Of a stretch of 64,000 nt of DNA, positions 19,736-29,600 are shown piece after piece. Both the position numbers and the translations under genes were made by a program. Where the stretch lies: assembly GCF_009909145.1 (NCBI RefSeq), contig NZ_JAAAPJ010000022.1, positions 1 to 64,000 on the forward strand, written 5' to 3'. Within the stretch, counting starts at the first letter, position 1; each line of letters begins with the position of its first letter. Source of the DNA: Corallococcus silvisoli (GTDB lineage: Bacteria; Myxococcota; Myxococcia; Myxococcales; Myxococcaceae). The notes beneath the pieces are model-generated. The model had not been told where the DNA came from, did no database searches, and saw only the letters and a list, made by a program, of their open reading frames with translations.

Positions 19736-21550
19736 ATGCGGGGCGTGAGCCCCCCTGTTCGATCCCCCCTCGACTCCTCCCGCTGGCTGAGCGCCCTGGC
19801 CCTGGTGTCGCTCGTGCTGCTCAGCGGCTGTTCCGCCTTCTCCCGCGCGGTGCGTGAAGGTGACGGCGCCGTGAAGGAGCGCCACTGGGCGGAGGCCGAA
19901 GCCGCGTACCTGCGCGCCCTGGCCGCCGACCCGGAGGCCTCCGAGATCAAGGTGAAGCTGCGCACGGTGCGCAAGGAGTGGGGCGCGGAGGTGTACCTGG
20001 AGGCCGGCGCCGCCCATGCCTCCGGGGACCTGCCATCCGCCACCAAGCTGCTGGTGCGCGTGCTGGAGTTGGATCCAGACCATGAGAACGCCCACGCGCT
20101 GCTCGCCCAGACGCTAGAGGCGCGGGTGGGGGTGGCCCTGGGCCTCTTGAAGGAGGAGAAGCTCCAGGACGCCCGCGCCGAGCTGGACGCGGTGCTCGCC
20201 GTGGCGCCGGACCACGTGAATGCCCGCAAGGGCGTGGACGCGGTGCAGGTCGCGTGGGCGAAGCGCTTCTTCTCGAGCGCGGAGACGCTGGAGAAGGCCG
20301 GCAAGCTGGGCAATGCCCTGCTCGCCTACGTGCGCGCGGACCAGGAGCGCGTGGGCGCCACCGCTGCCCGGGAGCGCGCGGAGGCCGTGCGGCAGCGGCT
20401 GCGTGACGAGGTGGCCTTCCTGGTGGTGGCGACCCCCGTGGAGGACAACGCCCAGGCCCCGGACGTCGCCCAGCGCCTGGGCGCGGGACGGCTGGCCGCG
20501 GCCCTGCCCACGCAGCTGCCCTTGAAGGTCGTGACAGAGGCGCCGCCGGGCCGGGTGGGCGTGAAGCTGGACCTGGCCCTGGAGCGCGTGCTGCCGCTCA
20601 AGTCGGTGGAGGAGTCCCAGCGCAGCCAGCGCTACCTCGCGGGCAACCGCTCCGTGCCCAACCCGAAGCGCGGCCAGTACGAGTCCAAGCTGCTGGAGGC
20701 GGAGCGCACCCTGGAGGGCGTGGAGCGCAAGCAGGCCGCGGTGCTGCGCGAGTACCTGCGCGCCCAGGTGGAGCTGGGCACCCTGCGCGACGCCGCCGAG
20801 CGCTGCCGCGAGCGGGAGAAGCGCGAGTGCCGCACCGCCCTTCAGGAGTGTGGTGAGGAGGCCCGCGAGGCGAAGAAGCCGGGCAGCTTCCCGGGGGAGT
20901 GCAACCCGGAGCGCTGCTCGGGGCAGTGCACCCAGGACGAGGGCCTGTTGTCGCTGAAGTTCAAGGCGGCGCGCGTGCTGGAGGTCGCCGTGCAGGTGGC
21001 GCTGGACAAGGCGGAGTCCCAGCGCGTCGAGGTGCAGCGCAACCGCGACGCCGTCTTCCGCGAGCCCATCACCGTGGAGGAGCCCATGTATTCGGACTTC
21101 GTCTACGACGTGCAGCTGCACCGGCTCACGGTGACGGCCACGGTGACGGCGGTGATGCGCGACCTCTTGTCGCCCCAGCAGGTCGCCGCGCCCAACACGC
21201 AGGACTACGCGGTGCTGCACGAGGACCTGGCCCACAAGGGCTATGACCGCTACGGCGTGCTCGCGGACCCCGTGCAGCTGCGCAACGAGCTGGAGCTGCG
21301 CGTGGACGCGGGTGACAAGGCGGTCGCGGACCTGGCGAAGCGCGTGAAGGAGCGCTTCGACGTGTATCGCGGCAAGCGCGTGGAGGACGCCCGGCGCGGC
21401 ATGGTGCGCCCCGGCGCCGAGGACGTGGTGGAGACCGCCGTGCGCGCGCTGCTGCTCACCGCCGACGCGCCTCCGCAGGACATCCTCCAGCCCGTCGCCC
21501 GCGCGCGCGGCCTCACGAAGCCCGAGGCGCTTCTGGGCGTCGGGCAGTAG
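19736..21550 (+). CDS. TPR-containing lipoprotein
   Basis: 604 residues from ATG 19736. Signal peptide with lipobox (LVLLSGC). Residues about 40-200 form TPR-like helical pairs (ERHWAEAEAAYLRALAADP, LPSATKLLVRVLELDPDHENA, KLQDARAELDAVLAVAPDH). A central region has a Cys cluster (AERCREREKRECRTALQEC, then CNPERCSGQC), probably disulfide-bonded outside the cytoplasm. The C-terminal third is helical with no motif. It resembles scaffold lipoproteins of large myxobacterial envelope complexes; the exact role is unknown. GGAGG at 19717-19721 is rather far (14 bases), so the start is uncertain; GTG 19661 is an alternative. The 3' end is part of a tandem repeat. Confidence 0.82.
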   Translation: MRGVSPPVRSPLDSSRWLSALALVSLVLLSGCSAFSRAVREGDGAVKERHWAEAEAAYLRALAADPEASEIKVKLRTVRKEWGAEVYLEAGAAHASGDLPSATKLLVRVLELDPDHENAHALLAQTLEARVGVALGLLKEEKLQDARAELDAVLAVAPDHVNARKGVDAVQVAWAKRFFSSAETLEKAGKLGNALLAYVRADQERVGATAARERAEAVRQRLRDEVAFLVVATPVEDNAQAPDVAQRLGAGRLAAALPTQLPLKVVTEAPPGRVGVKLDLALERVLPLKSVEESQRSQRYLAGNRSVPNPKRGQYESKLLEAERTLEGVERKQAAVLREYLRAQVELGTLRDAAERCREREKRECRTALQECGEEAREAKKPGSFPGECNPERCSGQCTQDEGLLSLKFKAARVLEVAVQVALDKAESQRVEVQRNRDAVFREPITVEEPMYSDFVYDVQLHRLTVTATVTAVMRDLLSPQQVAAPNTQDYAVLHEDLAHKGYDRYGVLADPVQLRNELELRVDAGDKAVADLAKRVKERFDVYRGKRVEDARRGMVRPGAEDVVETAVRALLLTADAPPQDILQPVARARGLTKPEALLGVGQ

Positions 21551-21760
21551 CGTCGCCCGAGCACGCGGCCTCGCGATGTCTTTCCAGGGGGCCGTGGTGT
21601 CGCTCGCGCGCGGCCCGTCACGAAGCCCTCCTGGGTGTCGGGCCGTGCCGTCGCTCGCGCGCGGCCGGTCGCGATGTCCTCCTGGGCGTCGGGCCGTGAC
21701 GTCGCCCGCGCGGCCCGACGATGCCGCCTGGGCGTCGGGCCGTGGCACGAAGCGCCCCTG
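21494..21760. repeat. Degenerate tandem repeat, about 51-bp period
   Basis: Anchors GTCGC(C/T)CGCGCG recur at about 21494, 21552, 21599, 21650 and 21701, with a partial copy near 21742. Each is followed by GGCC(C/G), CACGA or GCGATG, then CTGGG(C/T)GTCGGGC. The first unit is the last coding stretch of the TPR gene (encoding VARARGLTKPEALLGVGQ) and the others are non-coding copies after its stop. Spacings are 58, 47, 51, 51 and about 41 bp. This suggests the gene's own 3' end was duplicated outward. Confidence 0.7.
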
Positions 21761-21819
21761 CGTCGCGTTGCTCACCGTGCGCGGATCGGAGTCCGGCCTC
21801 CGCCCCGGTCCGCGCCCCC

Positions 21820-23073
21820 TCAGTCCATGCTGGTGCTCATCTCGGGGCGCTCCGTGCGCAGCACCTCCACCCGGCGCCGTCGCGCTCCCGCGATGGCCAG
21901 GTGCCACGCGGCCGCGGTCATCCCCACTCCGAAGCAGACCGCCCACAGCGCGTTGGCCCCCGCATGGCCCAGCATCGCGCCGCCCAGCGCGGGCGCGACG
22001 CTGGACGCCAGCCCCCACATCATGTGGTACGCGCCCTGATAGCTGCCGCGCAGCTCTGGCGGCGCCAGGTCCGCCACCACCGAGGGCGCCACCGGCGACT
22101 GCGCCATCTCCCCCAGCGTCCACACCGCCACGGCGGTCATCGCCCACGGCACGCCCGCTGGGAGCGCGTGCAGCCCGAAGCCCACCCCCGTCAGCACGCC
22201 CGCGAGCGCCAGCGCGGTGGAGCGCCGCATCCGACCCACCACGCGCGTGACGAACGGCTGCAGCGCGACGATGAGCACGCCGTTGACCGCCATCACGAGG
22301 CCGTAGTCCGCGGGGGACAGGCCCCGCGCGGACAGCGTCACCGGCAGACTCATGGTGCTCTGGAAGAAGAGCAGGGCCAGCGCGAAGACGGGCAGGCAGA
22401 AGGACAGGTACACGCCGTCGCGGAACGGCGTCAGCAGGTCCCCCAGCGTGGAGCGCGCCGCCAGGCTGTCCCTCGCCACCTGGGGCCGCGTCTCCGGCAC
22501 GAACGCCCAGACGCAGCAGCCGTAGACGAACGTGGTCGCCGCGTCCGCGACGAAGAGCAGCCGGTAGCCCAACCCCGCCAGCAGCCCCGCCAGCGGCAGC
22601 GCGATGGCGAAGCCCAGGTTGATGACCCAGTAGAGCATCCCGTAGGCGCGCGCCCGGTCCTTTGGTGGCACCAGGTCCGCGACGGCCGCGGACACCGCCG
22701 GGCGGTACAGGTCTCCCAGGATGCCCAGGAAGAAGGCCGCCACCGCGATGCGCCCGGGCGTCTCCGAGAAGCCGATGAACAGCATCGCCCCCGACCCCAG
22801 CCACAGCCCTCCCGCGAGCGTCAGGCGGCGGCCCACCCGGTCCGCGAGCATGCCCCCCAGCGGGGCCGCGAGCACCGTGCCCGCGCCGTTGAGCGCCACG
22901 ATGAAGCCCGTCTGCTCCACGCTGAAGCCGCGCTCGCGCGTCAGGTACAGCGCCAGGAAGGGGGCGACGAAGGACCCCAGCCGGTTCACGAAGGTGCCCA
23001 CCCACAGCACCCAGTACGTGCGAGGCAGACCGCCCCCGCCCAGCGCTCTCAACACCGTGGCAACGGGATTCAT
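21820..23073 (-). CDS. MFS transporter
   Basis: 417 residues with about 12 hydrophobic helices. The MFS signature between helices 2 and 3 is present (GGMLADRVGRRLTLAGG, near residues 75-92), and the charged loop after helix 6 separates two six-helix halves. PPKDRARAYGMLYW near helix 5 is typical of drug-efflux-like MFS proteins. The substrate cannot be told. ATG 23073 begins MNPVATVLRALGG; a further upstream in-frame ATG adds only a basic stretch. It diverges from the AEC transporter, with about 220 bp between them. Confidence 0.9.
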   Translation of the reverse strand: MNPVATVLRALGGGGLPRTYWVLWVGTFVNRLGSFVAPFLALYLTRERGFSVEQTGFIVALNGAGTVLAAPLGGMLADRVGRRLTLAGGLWLGSGAMLFIGFSETPGRIAVAAFFLGILGDLYRPAVSAAVADLVPPKDRARAYGMLYWVINLGFAIALPLAGLLAGLGYRLLFVADAATTFVYGCCVWAFVPETRPQVARDSLAARSTLGDLLTPFRDGVYLSFCLPVFALALLFFQSTMSLPVTLSARGLSPADYGLVMAVNGVLIVALQPFVTRVVGRMRRSTALALAGVLTGVGFGLHALPAGVPWAMTAVAVWTLGEMAQSPVAPSVVADLAPPELRGSYQGAYHMMWGLASSVAPALGGAMLGHAGANALWAVCFGVGMTAAAWHLAIAGARRRRVEVLRTERPEMSTSMD

Positions 23074-23295
23074 GGAGGAGCGCCGACGGCCGCGTGGAGA
23101 AGGAACTGACCGGGGGCGCCCGGCGAGCATGCGCGCCCGTCCCCTGCGTTTCCACGGCCTCTCTGTCCTCGCCGGTCGGTTGGAGCCTCACGCATTCCAG
23201 TCACGTGGGAACGGGCCCCTTCACGGCGCTGGACTTCTCCGGCGCGCTCCTCCAGGGTGCCCGCCCCCACGAGAAAGGCGGGACGGAGCGCGGGC

Positions 23296-24201
23296 ATGGG
23301 TCAGGTCATCGGACTGTTGGGGGCATGCCTGGTGCTGGGGGTGTTCGCGCGCCGCAGCGGCCGGTTCCCCGAGTCCACGGCGCAGGTGCTCAGCGCCTTC
23401 ATCCTCAACGTGTCGCTGCCGGCGCTGGTGCTGCGCGCCATGCACCGGCTGGAGTTCGCGCCCGGGCTGCTGGTGGCCGCGGCGGCGCCGTGGCTGCTGT
23501 ACCTGGGGGCGGGGGTGTATCTGCGGCTGCTCGGGCCCCAGCTCGGGCTGTCGCGCGAATCGGTGGCGGCGCTCATCCTCACCGCGGGGCTGGGCAACAC
23601 GGCCTTCGTGGGCCTCCCCATGGCGACCGCGCTCCTGGGCCCGGACGGCATGGCGGTGGCGGTGGTGGCGGATCAGCTGGGCTCGTTCCTGGTGCTGGCG
23701 ACGCTCGCCACCCTGACGGCGGCGAAGGCCCGTGCCGGGACGTCGCTGCCCGCGCGCACGCTCGTCCTCAAGGTGCTGCGCTTCGCGCCGTTCCAGGCGC
23801 TGGTGCTGGCGCTGGTGTTGCGGCCCTTCGCCTTCCCGGACTGGCTGGACGCGGTGCTGCGCCGGCTGGGCGACCTGCTCACGCCCCTGGCCCTCTTCGT
23901 CGTGGGCTTCCAGCTGCGGCTCCAGGGCGTGCGCCCGCGCGTGCCGGCGCTGGCGCTGGGGCTGTCCTACAAGCTGGTGCTCGCTCCGCTGGCGGTGCTG
24001 GGGCTGCTGATGTTCGCGCCCGGGCTGGCGCTGGTGGTGAAGCAGGCCACGGTGCTGCAAGTCGCCATGGCGCCCATGGTGACGGCGGCCATCCTCGCCG
24101 CCGAGTACGAGCTGGATCCGGAGCTGGGGGTCCTCATGGTGGGGGTGGGCATCCCGCTGTCGTTCTTCACCGCGCCGCTGCTCCTGGCCCAGGTGCGCTG
24201 A
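23296..24201 (+). CDS. AEC (auxin efflux carrier) family transporter
   Basis: 301 residues, almost wholly hydrophobic with about 10 helices in two similar halves. AEC-type features are FILNVSLPALVLRA in helix 2 and LTAGLGNTAFVGLPMATALLG in helix 4. The family exports small carboxylates such as malate or malonate; the substrate here is unknown. GGAG lies seven bases before ATG 23296. Followed by a strong hairpin between convergent genes. Confidence 0.9.
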   Translation: MGQVIGLLGACLVLGVFARRSGRFPESTAQVLSAFILNVSLPALVLRAMHRLEFAPGLLVAAAAPWLLYLGAGVYLRLLGPQLGLSRESVAALILTAGLGNTAFVGLPMATALLGPDGMAVAVVADQLGSFLVLATLATLTAAKARAGTSLPARTLVLKVLRFAPFQALVLALVLRPFAFPDWLDAVLRRLGDLLTPLALFVVGFQLRLQGVRPRVPALALGLSYKLVLAPLAVLGLLMFAPGLALVVKQATVLQVAMAPMVTAAILAAEYELDPELGVLMVGVGIPLSFFTAPLLLAQVR

Positions 24202-24203
24202 CG

Positions 24204-24258
24204 CCCGCACGGGCGCTTCCATCCTCGCCGCCCCGGGCGCGTGCTCCGCCCGTGCGGG
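24204..24258. terminator. Long hairpin between convergent genes
   Basis: Perfect 12-bp arms, CCCGCACGGGCG at 24204-24215 and CGCCCGTGCGGG at 24247-24258, with a 31-nt loop. It lies between the AEC gene and the convergent zinc-ribbon gene, so it is probably bidirectional. Confidence 0.6.
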
Positions 24259-24286
24259 TTCTCAGGTGGGGAAGAGGCGCCCGGGT

Positions 24287-24496
24287 TCAGGCGAGCGCCA
24301 TCGTTTCGAAGGAGAGCTCGACGCCATTGGGCTTCACGCGCATCTGGGGGCGCGACAGCACGTGGCAGTGGGGGCAGTAGCCATGGGCCCCGGCCGGCGT
24401 GGCCCGGATGGAGACCGCGCCGCCGCACATCATGCAGCCCTCGGGAAGATCGAAGTCCGCGAACCGCTCTCCGCTCTGGGTCTCGAATTGGGTCAT
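24287..24496 (-). CDS. Small zinc-ribbon protein
   Basis: 69 residues with CMMC at 21-24 and CPHC at 41-44, a four-cysteine zinc ribbon. The N-terminus is acidic and the C-terminus forms a beta-strand-like tail (MRVKPNGVELSFE). No known family. Probably cytoplasmic. Runs as a single gene converging on the AEC transporter. Confidence 0.75.
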   Translation of the reverse strand: MTQFETQSGERFADFDLPEGCMMCGGAVSIRATPAGAHGYCPHCHVLSRPQMRVKPNGVELSFETMALA

Positions 24497-24745
24497 GCCA
24501 TTGAAGTAACGCAGGATCCGCGCGGCACAAGCAGACCGGTGTGTTCCCGCGAGGACACGGTATGGCGCCCCGCCCCTCCTTTCTGGGACGGCGGGCGGCC
24601 CCAGGTGCCTGCCTGCAAACGTTACCGGGGGCAGGCTGACTGCTCACCCCGCGACACCGCAACCCGTTGGCCGGGCTCACGAAGGCTGGCACGGAGATTT
24701 CATGGTGCGACCCCCAGGACAGCAACGGGACAGGGGAGGCGTGGG

Positions 24746-24988
24746 ATGGGTGCAGGGACCACAGTGAAGCTCGTGTGCGACCGGAGGGGCTGGCGGGTGG
24801 ACGTGGCCTGGGAGGGCGGGTCGCGGCGCTACCGCTACGCCAGCGAGGGGCAGGCGCGCTACTTCGCGGCGGTGTTCGCGCTGGGTCCTGGCGTGCTGCC
24901 CCCCAAGGACCATGCGCGAAGGCGGCAGGGGCCCCGCTTGCCCCTACCCATGCGGCCTGCTTTCGGAGAGGCTGTGCTGCATGAGTGA
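24746..24988 (+). CDS. Small protein of unknown function
   Basis: 80 residues. GGAGG at 24735-24739 is six bases before ATG 24746. The first 45 residues look like a compact beta domain (KLVCDRRGWRVDVAWEGG, then RYRYASEGQARYFAAVF); the tail is basic and Pro-rich. Its last 8 bp overlap the next gene, so the two are translationally coupled. Confidence 0.6.
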   Translation: MGAGTTVKLVCDRRGWRVDVAWEGGSRRYRYASEGQARYFAAVFALGPGVLPPKDHARRRQGPRLPLPMRPAFGEAVLHE

Positions 24989-25262
24989 TGCTCCCAAGCC
25001 CAAGCCCTTCATCCTCCCCAACCGGCAGCACGTCACCAAGGAGCCGGACCCCGGCGGCCGCTGGTCCGCGCAGTTCCCGGAAATGATTGGCTACACCAGC
25101 CAGGGCGGCGGCAAGGTGCCGGCCGACTTCGGCTGGAACACCAATCCCAAGCAGTGGCAGGAGGAGCTCACGCCGGAGACGCTGGCGGAGCGCTTCGAGG
25201 AGCTGCGCGTGCTGCCTCCGAAGAAGGAAGACCCCGCGCTGCCCGCGCCCGCGAAGCCCTGA
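24981..25262 (+). CDS. Small hydrophilic protein of unknown function
   Basis: 93 residues, Pro/Lys/Glu-rich with a Gly-Gly-Gly segment and tryptophans (GRWSAQFPEMIGYTSQGGG, FGWNTNPKQWQEEL). GGAGAGG precedes ATG 24981, which overlaps the end of the preceding small gene by 8 bp. No signal peptide and no known family. The pair probably forms a small operon. Confidence 0.65.
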   Translation: MSDAPKPKPFILPNRQHVTKEPDPGGRWSAQFPEMIGYTSQGGGKVPADFGWNTNPKQWQEELTPETLAERFEELRVLPPKKEDPALPAPAKP

Positions 25263-25311
25263 GCGTCCGTGCCGCGGGGGCCCTGGACTTCCGGGGCTCC
25301 TTCAGGCCGCG

Positions 25312-26499
25312 CTAGCTGAAGGGCAGGCTGGCCAGCCGCTCGCGGAAGCGGGCGAGCAGGTCGCGCGCATTGGCCTCGTTGAGGCCCTCCGCGGCCTCCT
25401 GCCGGCCCTTGCGCAGGAAGGCGTCGAAGGGGGCCGAGCGGCCCGTGAGCGCGCCCGCCGCCGCCATCGCCTCCTCCAGGACGCGCGCCGCGCCCGGAGA
25501 GCCCAGCTCCAGGTGCATGTCCACCTGCTCCAGCCGGACGCCGCTCGCCGCCCACACCGCGCGGTCGTGCACGGTGAGCCAGTGGCGCGTCAGCTCCTCC
25601 ATCGCCTCGTCCAGGAGCGCGAGGAAGGGCTCCACCAGGCCGGGCAGCGCGTCCGGGCCCAGCGTGGGCTGCGCGCCCGCCTCCCTCAGCCGGCCCCGCG
25701 TCGCGACGATTTCGCGCTTGGTGGGGGTCTTCAGCGCGAGCGACGAGGACAGGGACACGAAGGCCGCGAGGCTCTCCTCCGCCTGCCGCGCCAGCGCGGG
25801 CCGCTGCGCGTCCGTCGCCTTCGCGGCGCGCTCCATCCGCCCCAGCAGTGAGCGGCGCAGGTCCGCCGCCGCGCCTCGGAGCGCCACGCGCGCGCCCACC
25901 TGGTTCGCGTAGCCGGGCACCACGTCCTCGCGCCGCACGTCCGCGAACGCCGCGGCGGTGAGGTACACGAGGTCGCCGATGCGGTTGCGGAAGTCCGCGC
26001 GCGACGCGGCCAGCTCCGACATCAACGTCCAGCGGTCGCTCACCACCTCCGGCCGGCGCATCTGCACGCCCAGCTCCTGCACGCGCTTCGACAGGCGCTC
26101 GGCGCTGGCGTGCAGCACGGCCTCCGCTTCCTGGGACAGGCGCTCGTCGGAGCTCGCGGGCGGCGGGGCCCAGCCGCCGTCGCTCGACAGCGCGGGGCGG
26201 GCGGGCGGAGGGAACGCGTCGCGGATGGCCAGCACCAGCCGGTTGACGTCCACCAGCGTGTCGCCGATGGCGGGCGCCATGGTCTCCCAGAGCGACAGGT
26301 CCGCGGCGTCGTCGGCTTCGGCGGTGGTCGGCTCGTACTTCACGATGTTCAGGTGGCCCAGCCTGTCGATGGCGATGGCGGCCGCCTGGTAGACCTTGCG
26401 CAGCCGCGCCGCGAAGTCCCGGTCCATCAGGGACTCGAGCAGCGCATCCAGGCGGGGCGGCAAGGCATCCTGCGGGGGACGGTTCTTCGGCGCGACCAT
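25312..26499 (-). CDS. Helical protein of unknown function
   Basis: 395 residues from ATG 26499, Ala/Leu/Arg/Glu-rich and predicted almost wholly alpha-helical. No signal peptide, membrane segment, cysteine cluster or catalytic motif. There is a Pro-rich linker near residues 95-115 (FPPPARPALSSDGGWAPPP). AGGGT lies eight bases before the chosen start; GTG 26523 is an alternative. It diverges from the alpha-2-macroglobulin pair, so the roughly 105 bp between them holds both promoters. Function unknown. Confidence 0.7.
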   Translation of the reverse strand: MVAPKNRPPQDALPPRLDALLESLMDRDFAARLRKVYQAAAIAIDRLGHLNIVKYEPTTAEADDAADLSLWETMAPAIGDTLVDVNRLVLAIRDAFPPPARPALSSDGGWAPPPASSDERLSQEAEAVLHASAERLSKRVQELGVQMRRPEVVSDRWTLMSELAASRADFRNRIGDLVYLTAAAFADVRREDVVPGYANQVGARVALRGAAADLRRSLLGRMERAAKATDAQRPALARQAEESLAAFVSLSSSLALKTPTKREIVATRGRLREAGAQPTLGPDALPGLVEPFLALLDEAMEELTRHWLTVHDRAVWAASGVRLEQVDMHLELGSPGAARVLEEAMAAAGALTGRSAPFDAFLRKGRQEAAEGLNEANARDLLARFRERLASLPFS

Positions 26500-26605
26500 G
26501 GCGCGGCACCCTAGCCCACCCACCGCGGGGATACGTCAACGGGGGGAGGCGGGGACCGTCTCCTGGCTTTCCGGCGTACAGTGAAAAGACGGGAGAGGGG
26601 AACGC

Positions 26606-29600
26606 ATGACAGGTGGCATCCAGCGCCGACGATGGGTGGCGGGCGGGATCGGGCTGTTGCTTCTGGGCGGAGCACTGGCCGAGGCGGCCTCCGGGCGGTG
26701 CCTGTCCGCCTGGGTCTTCCAGGGCGTCGAGGTGCCCCTGTGTCCGGATGGCGCGTTCCGCCAGACGGTGGGGGTGTCCGCTCAAGCCCTGGCGCGAGGC
26801 GCCTCCGGCCGGGTGGTGGTCTGGGCGGTCGCGCACGGGGTGGACGCGGAGGGCGACGTGCTCCAGGCCGGCGTGAGCCGGGGCACCGCGGAGCTGTTCC
26901 TGGTGGACGCGGCGGGCAAGGCGCTGCCCCTGCCGGTGGACGCCAACGCCCGCTGGCAGCGCGACGGCGACAGCCCGATGTCCGCTCCCGTGACGCTGCC
27001 CGCGGTGCCGGACGGGGACTACCGGCTGCGCGCGCGCGTCACCACGCCGCTGGGCAGCGACACGGTGGAGGCGGCGCTGCCCCTGTACGCGCCCGCGCGC
27101 GTGCGGGTGCTGACGGACCGGCCCCTCTACGAGCCCGGGCACCGGGTGCGCTTCCGCGCGGTGGCGCTGCGCGCGAAGGACCTGTCGCCGCTGGATGGGC
27201 GGCCGGGCACGTGGAAGGTGATGGACCCCTCCGGGGAGGTGGTGCTGGAGGAGCGCGCCCCCGCGGGGCCCTGGGGCGTGGTGGCCGGGGACTTCCCGCT
27301 GGACCGGGGCGCGCCCACGGGCACGTGGGCGGTGACGTGGACCAGCGGCGGCGCGTCCGGTGACGCGCTCTTCACGGTGGAGCCCTTCACGCTGCCGCGC
27401 ATGCGCCTGGAGGCCCAGAGCCCCCGGCCCTTCTGGCGCGCCAACGAGACGCCGGAGGTGACGGGGCAGGTGGAGTACGCGTCCGGGGCGCCGGTGGCGG
27501 ACACGGAGGTGACGCTGGAGTGGAGCCACGACGGCGCATGGCCGCCGCCCACGGAGTGGCTGCGCGGAGAGCTGCCGAAGCAGGCGCGCACGGACGCCTC
27601 GGGTCGCTTCCGGTTGACGCTGCCGCGCGTGCCCCAGGACCTGAGGGGGCAGGCCACGCTGAGCGCGAGCGTGGAGGCGAAGGACGCCACGGGCGAGCCG
27701 GTGCGCGGCGCCGTGTCGCTCCTCTTGTCCGAGGACGCGCTGGCCGTGTCCCCGGTGACGGAGCTGGAGGATGGGCTGGTGGCGGGCTTCAGCAACCGCG
27801 TCTACCTGCGCGCCACCACCGCCGCGGGCCGCGTGCTGCCGGGCGCGGAGGTGACGGTGACGCGCGCGTGGGACCCCGCCGACAAGGGTGTGAGCGCCGT
27901 GGCGGACGAGGACGGCGTGGCCGCCTTCCAGCTGGACCCCGGCCCCGCGGTGAGCGTGGTGGTGCCGCCCATGCCCGTGCGCCCACAGCCGAGACCGCCG
28001 CCCGTGTCGCTCCTGACGTCGCGGGACCTGCTGGGCGCGCAGGCGGGCCAGACGTCGCTCGCGGATCAGCTCGCGCTGGAGCGCCTGCTGCCCGCCCTTC
28101 ATCCCTGCGCGCGCTTCGTCGCGCCCGGCACCGGCGCGGCCACCGCGGAGTTCGCCATGCGGATCAGCGCGTCCGGGCAGGTGCTGGACGTGGCCGGCGT
28201 GGACGAGGGGCTGGAGGGCTGCATGGTGTCCGCGCTGCGCGCGCGTGGATTGCCGGCGGGCACGGAGCGGATGCTCCAACTGCGGTTCCAGGCCATGGAT
28301 CCGGGCCTGCCCGTGTTGGATTGGAACTTCGAGGCCGCCCACGGGGATTCGCGCGGGGTGAACGAGGGCCTGATGCTCGCGGCGCTGGATGCTCGCGCGT
28401 GTCTTCCCTTGATGCTGGACCGCGTCGCGGCCGTGCCCGCCGTGCTGACGTGGCGGCGGTGGTCGGACAAGCCGGAGCTGGCGCTGGCGTGGCTTCCAGT
28501 GCCCGCGAAGGAGGACGCGCTGCCCGCGTCGGCGCTGGCGTGCGTGAAGGAGCGCATCGCCCACCTCCGCCAGCCGGCCCGGACGCCCACGGAGGTCCTG
28601 TCGGGCCGGACGGTGCCGGAAGCCATGGGCCTGGTGCGCTTCACGGCGCGGCCCGTGTTCAGCGGAGGCCAGACGCGCGCGCCGCAGGCGACCACGTTCC
28701 TGGGCTATGAGCTGAAGGTCCGCGCGAAGTCGGATGGCCAGGACGTGGGCGAGACGAAGGTGGTGCTGCGCCCCGCGCGCCTGCCGGCGCTGCGCCTGCG
28801 GGCGACGCCGGTGCTGGCGAAGGCGGGCGACACCGTGAAGGTGGAGCTGCTGCGCGGCCCGGACTTCGCGGGGGAGCTGCCCCGGACGTTGGTGCTGGTG
28901 GCGGGGCAGGCGCGGCTGAAGGAGGTGCTGGATCCCGCCACGCGCTCGGCGCGCTTCACCCTGCCCAAGGACTTCGAGGGCTGGGCCCAGGTGGAGGGCG
29001 TGGCGGCGACGGCGCGCGTGTACGTCGCGCCGCGCGCGAGCCTGTCGGTGGAGGTGTCGCCGGACAAGCCCGCGTACGCACCCGGGGAGCTGGCGCGCCT
29101 CCAGGTGCGCACGCGCGTGGACGGCCAGGACGGTGAGGCGGCGGTGGGCCTCTTCGGCGTGGACGAGACGCTCTCGCAGCTCGCGCCGCTGCCGGGCGCG
29201 GACGCGCTGGATGGCCTGCGGCCCGCGCCAACGGTGGCCACGCCGGCCTTCGGGGTGCTGGATGGTCAGGCGCTGGCGATGGGGCGCATCCGGGGCGCGA
29301 ACGCGGCGGCGGCGGCGCTCCTGCGCGTGACGGCGGTCCCCGAGCTGGAGGACGTGGAGACGCCGATGTCCGCGACCGCGACGAGCCCCTTCTCGCCGGA
29401 CGCGGAGCTGACGGAGCCCTTCTACGCGGTGCTGACGGAGCTGCACGCGCGCACGCGCAAGTGGGAGGAGACCGCTCCCGCGGGAGAGACGTTGGAGCCC
29501 GCGGGGCTCGCGCGGCTGTGGGCGGAGTCGCTCGCCGCCTGCGAGAAGCGCGGGGAGAAGGTGACGGATGCATACGGACGCAAGCTGCGGCTGTCGCGCC

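Noticed and set aside
20114-23191. 1025-codon minus-strand frame covering the TPR gene and the MFS gene.
   Set aside because: Composition is Arg/Gly/Ala/His-rich with no motifs, and the MFS and TPR genes in other frames are clearly coding.
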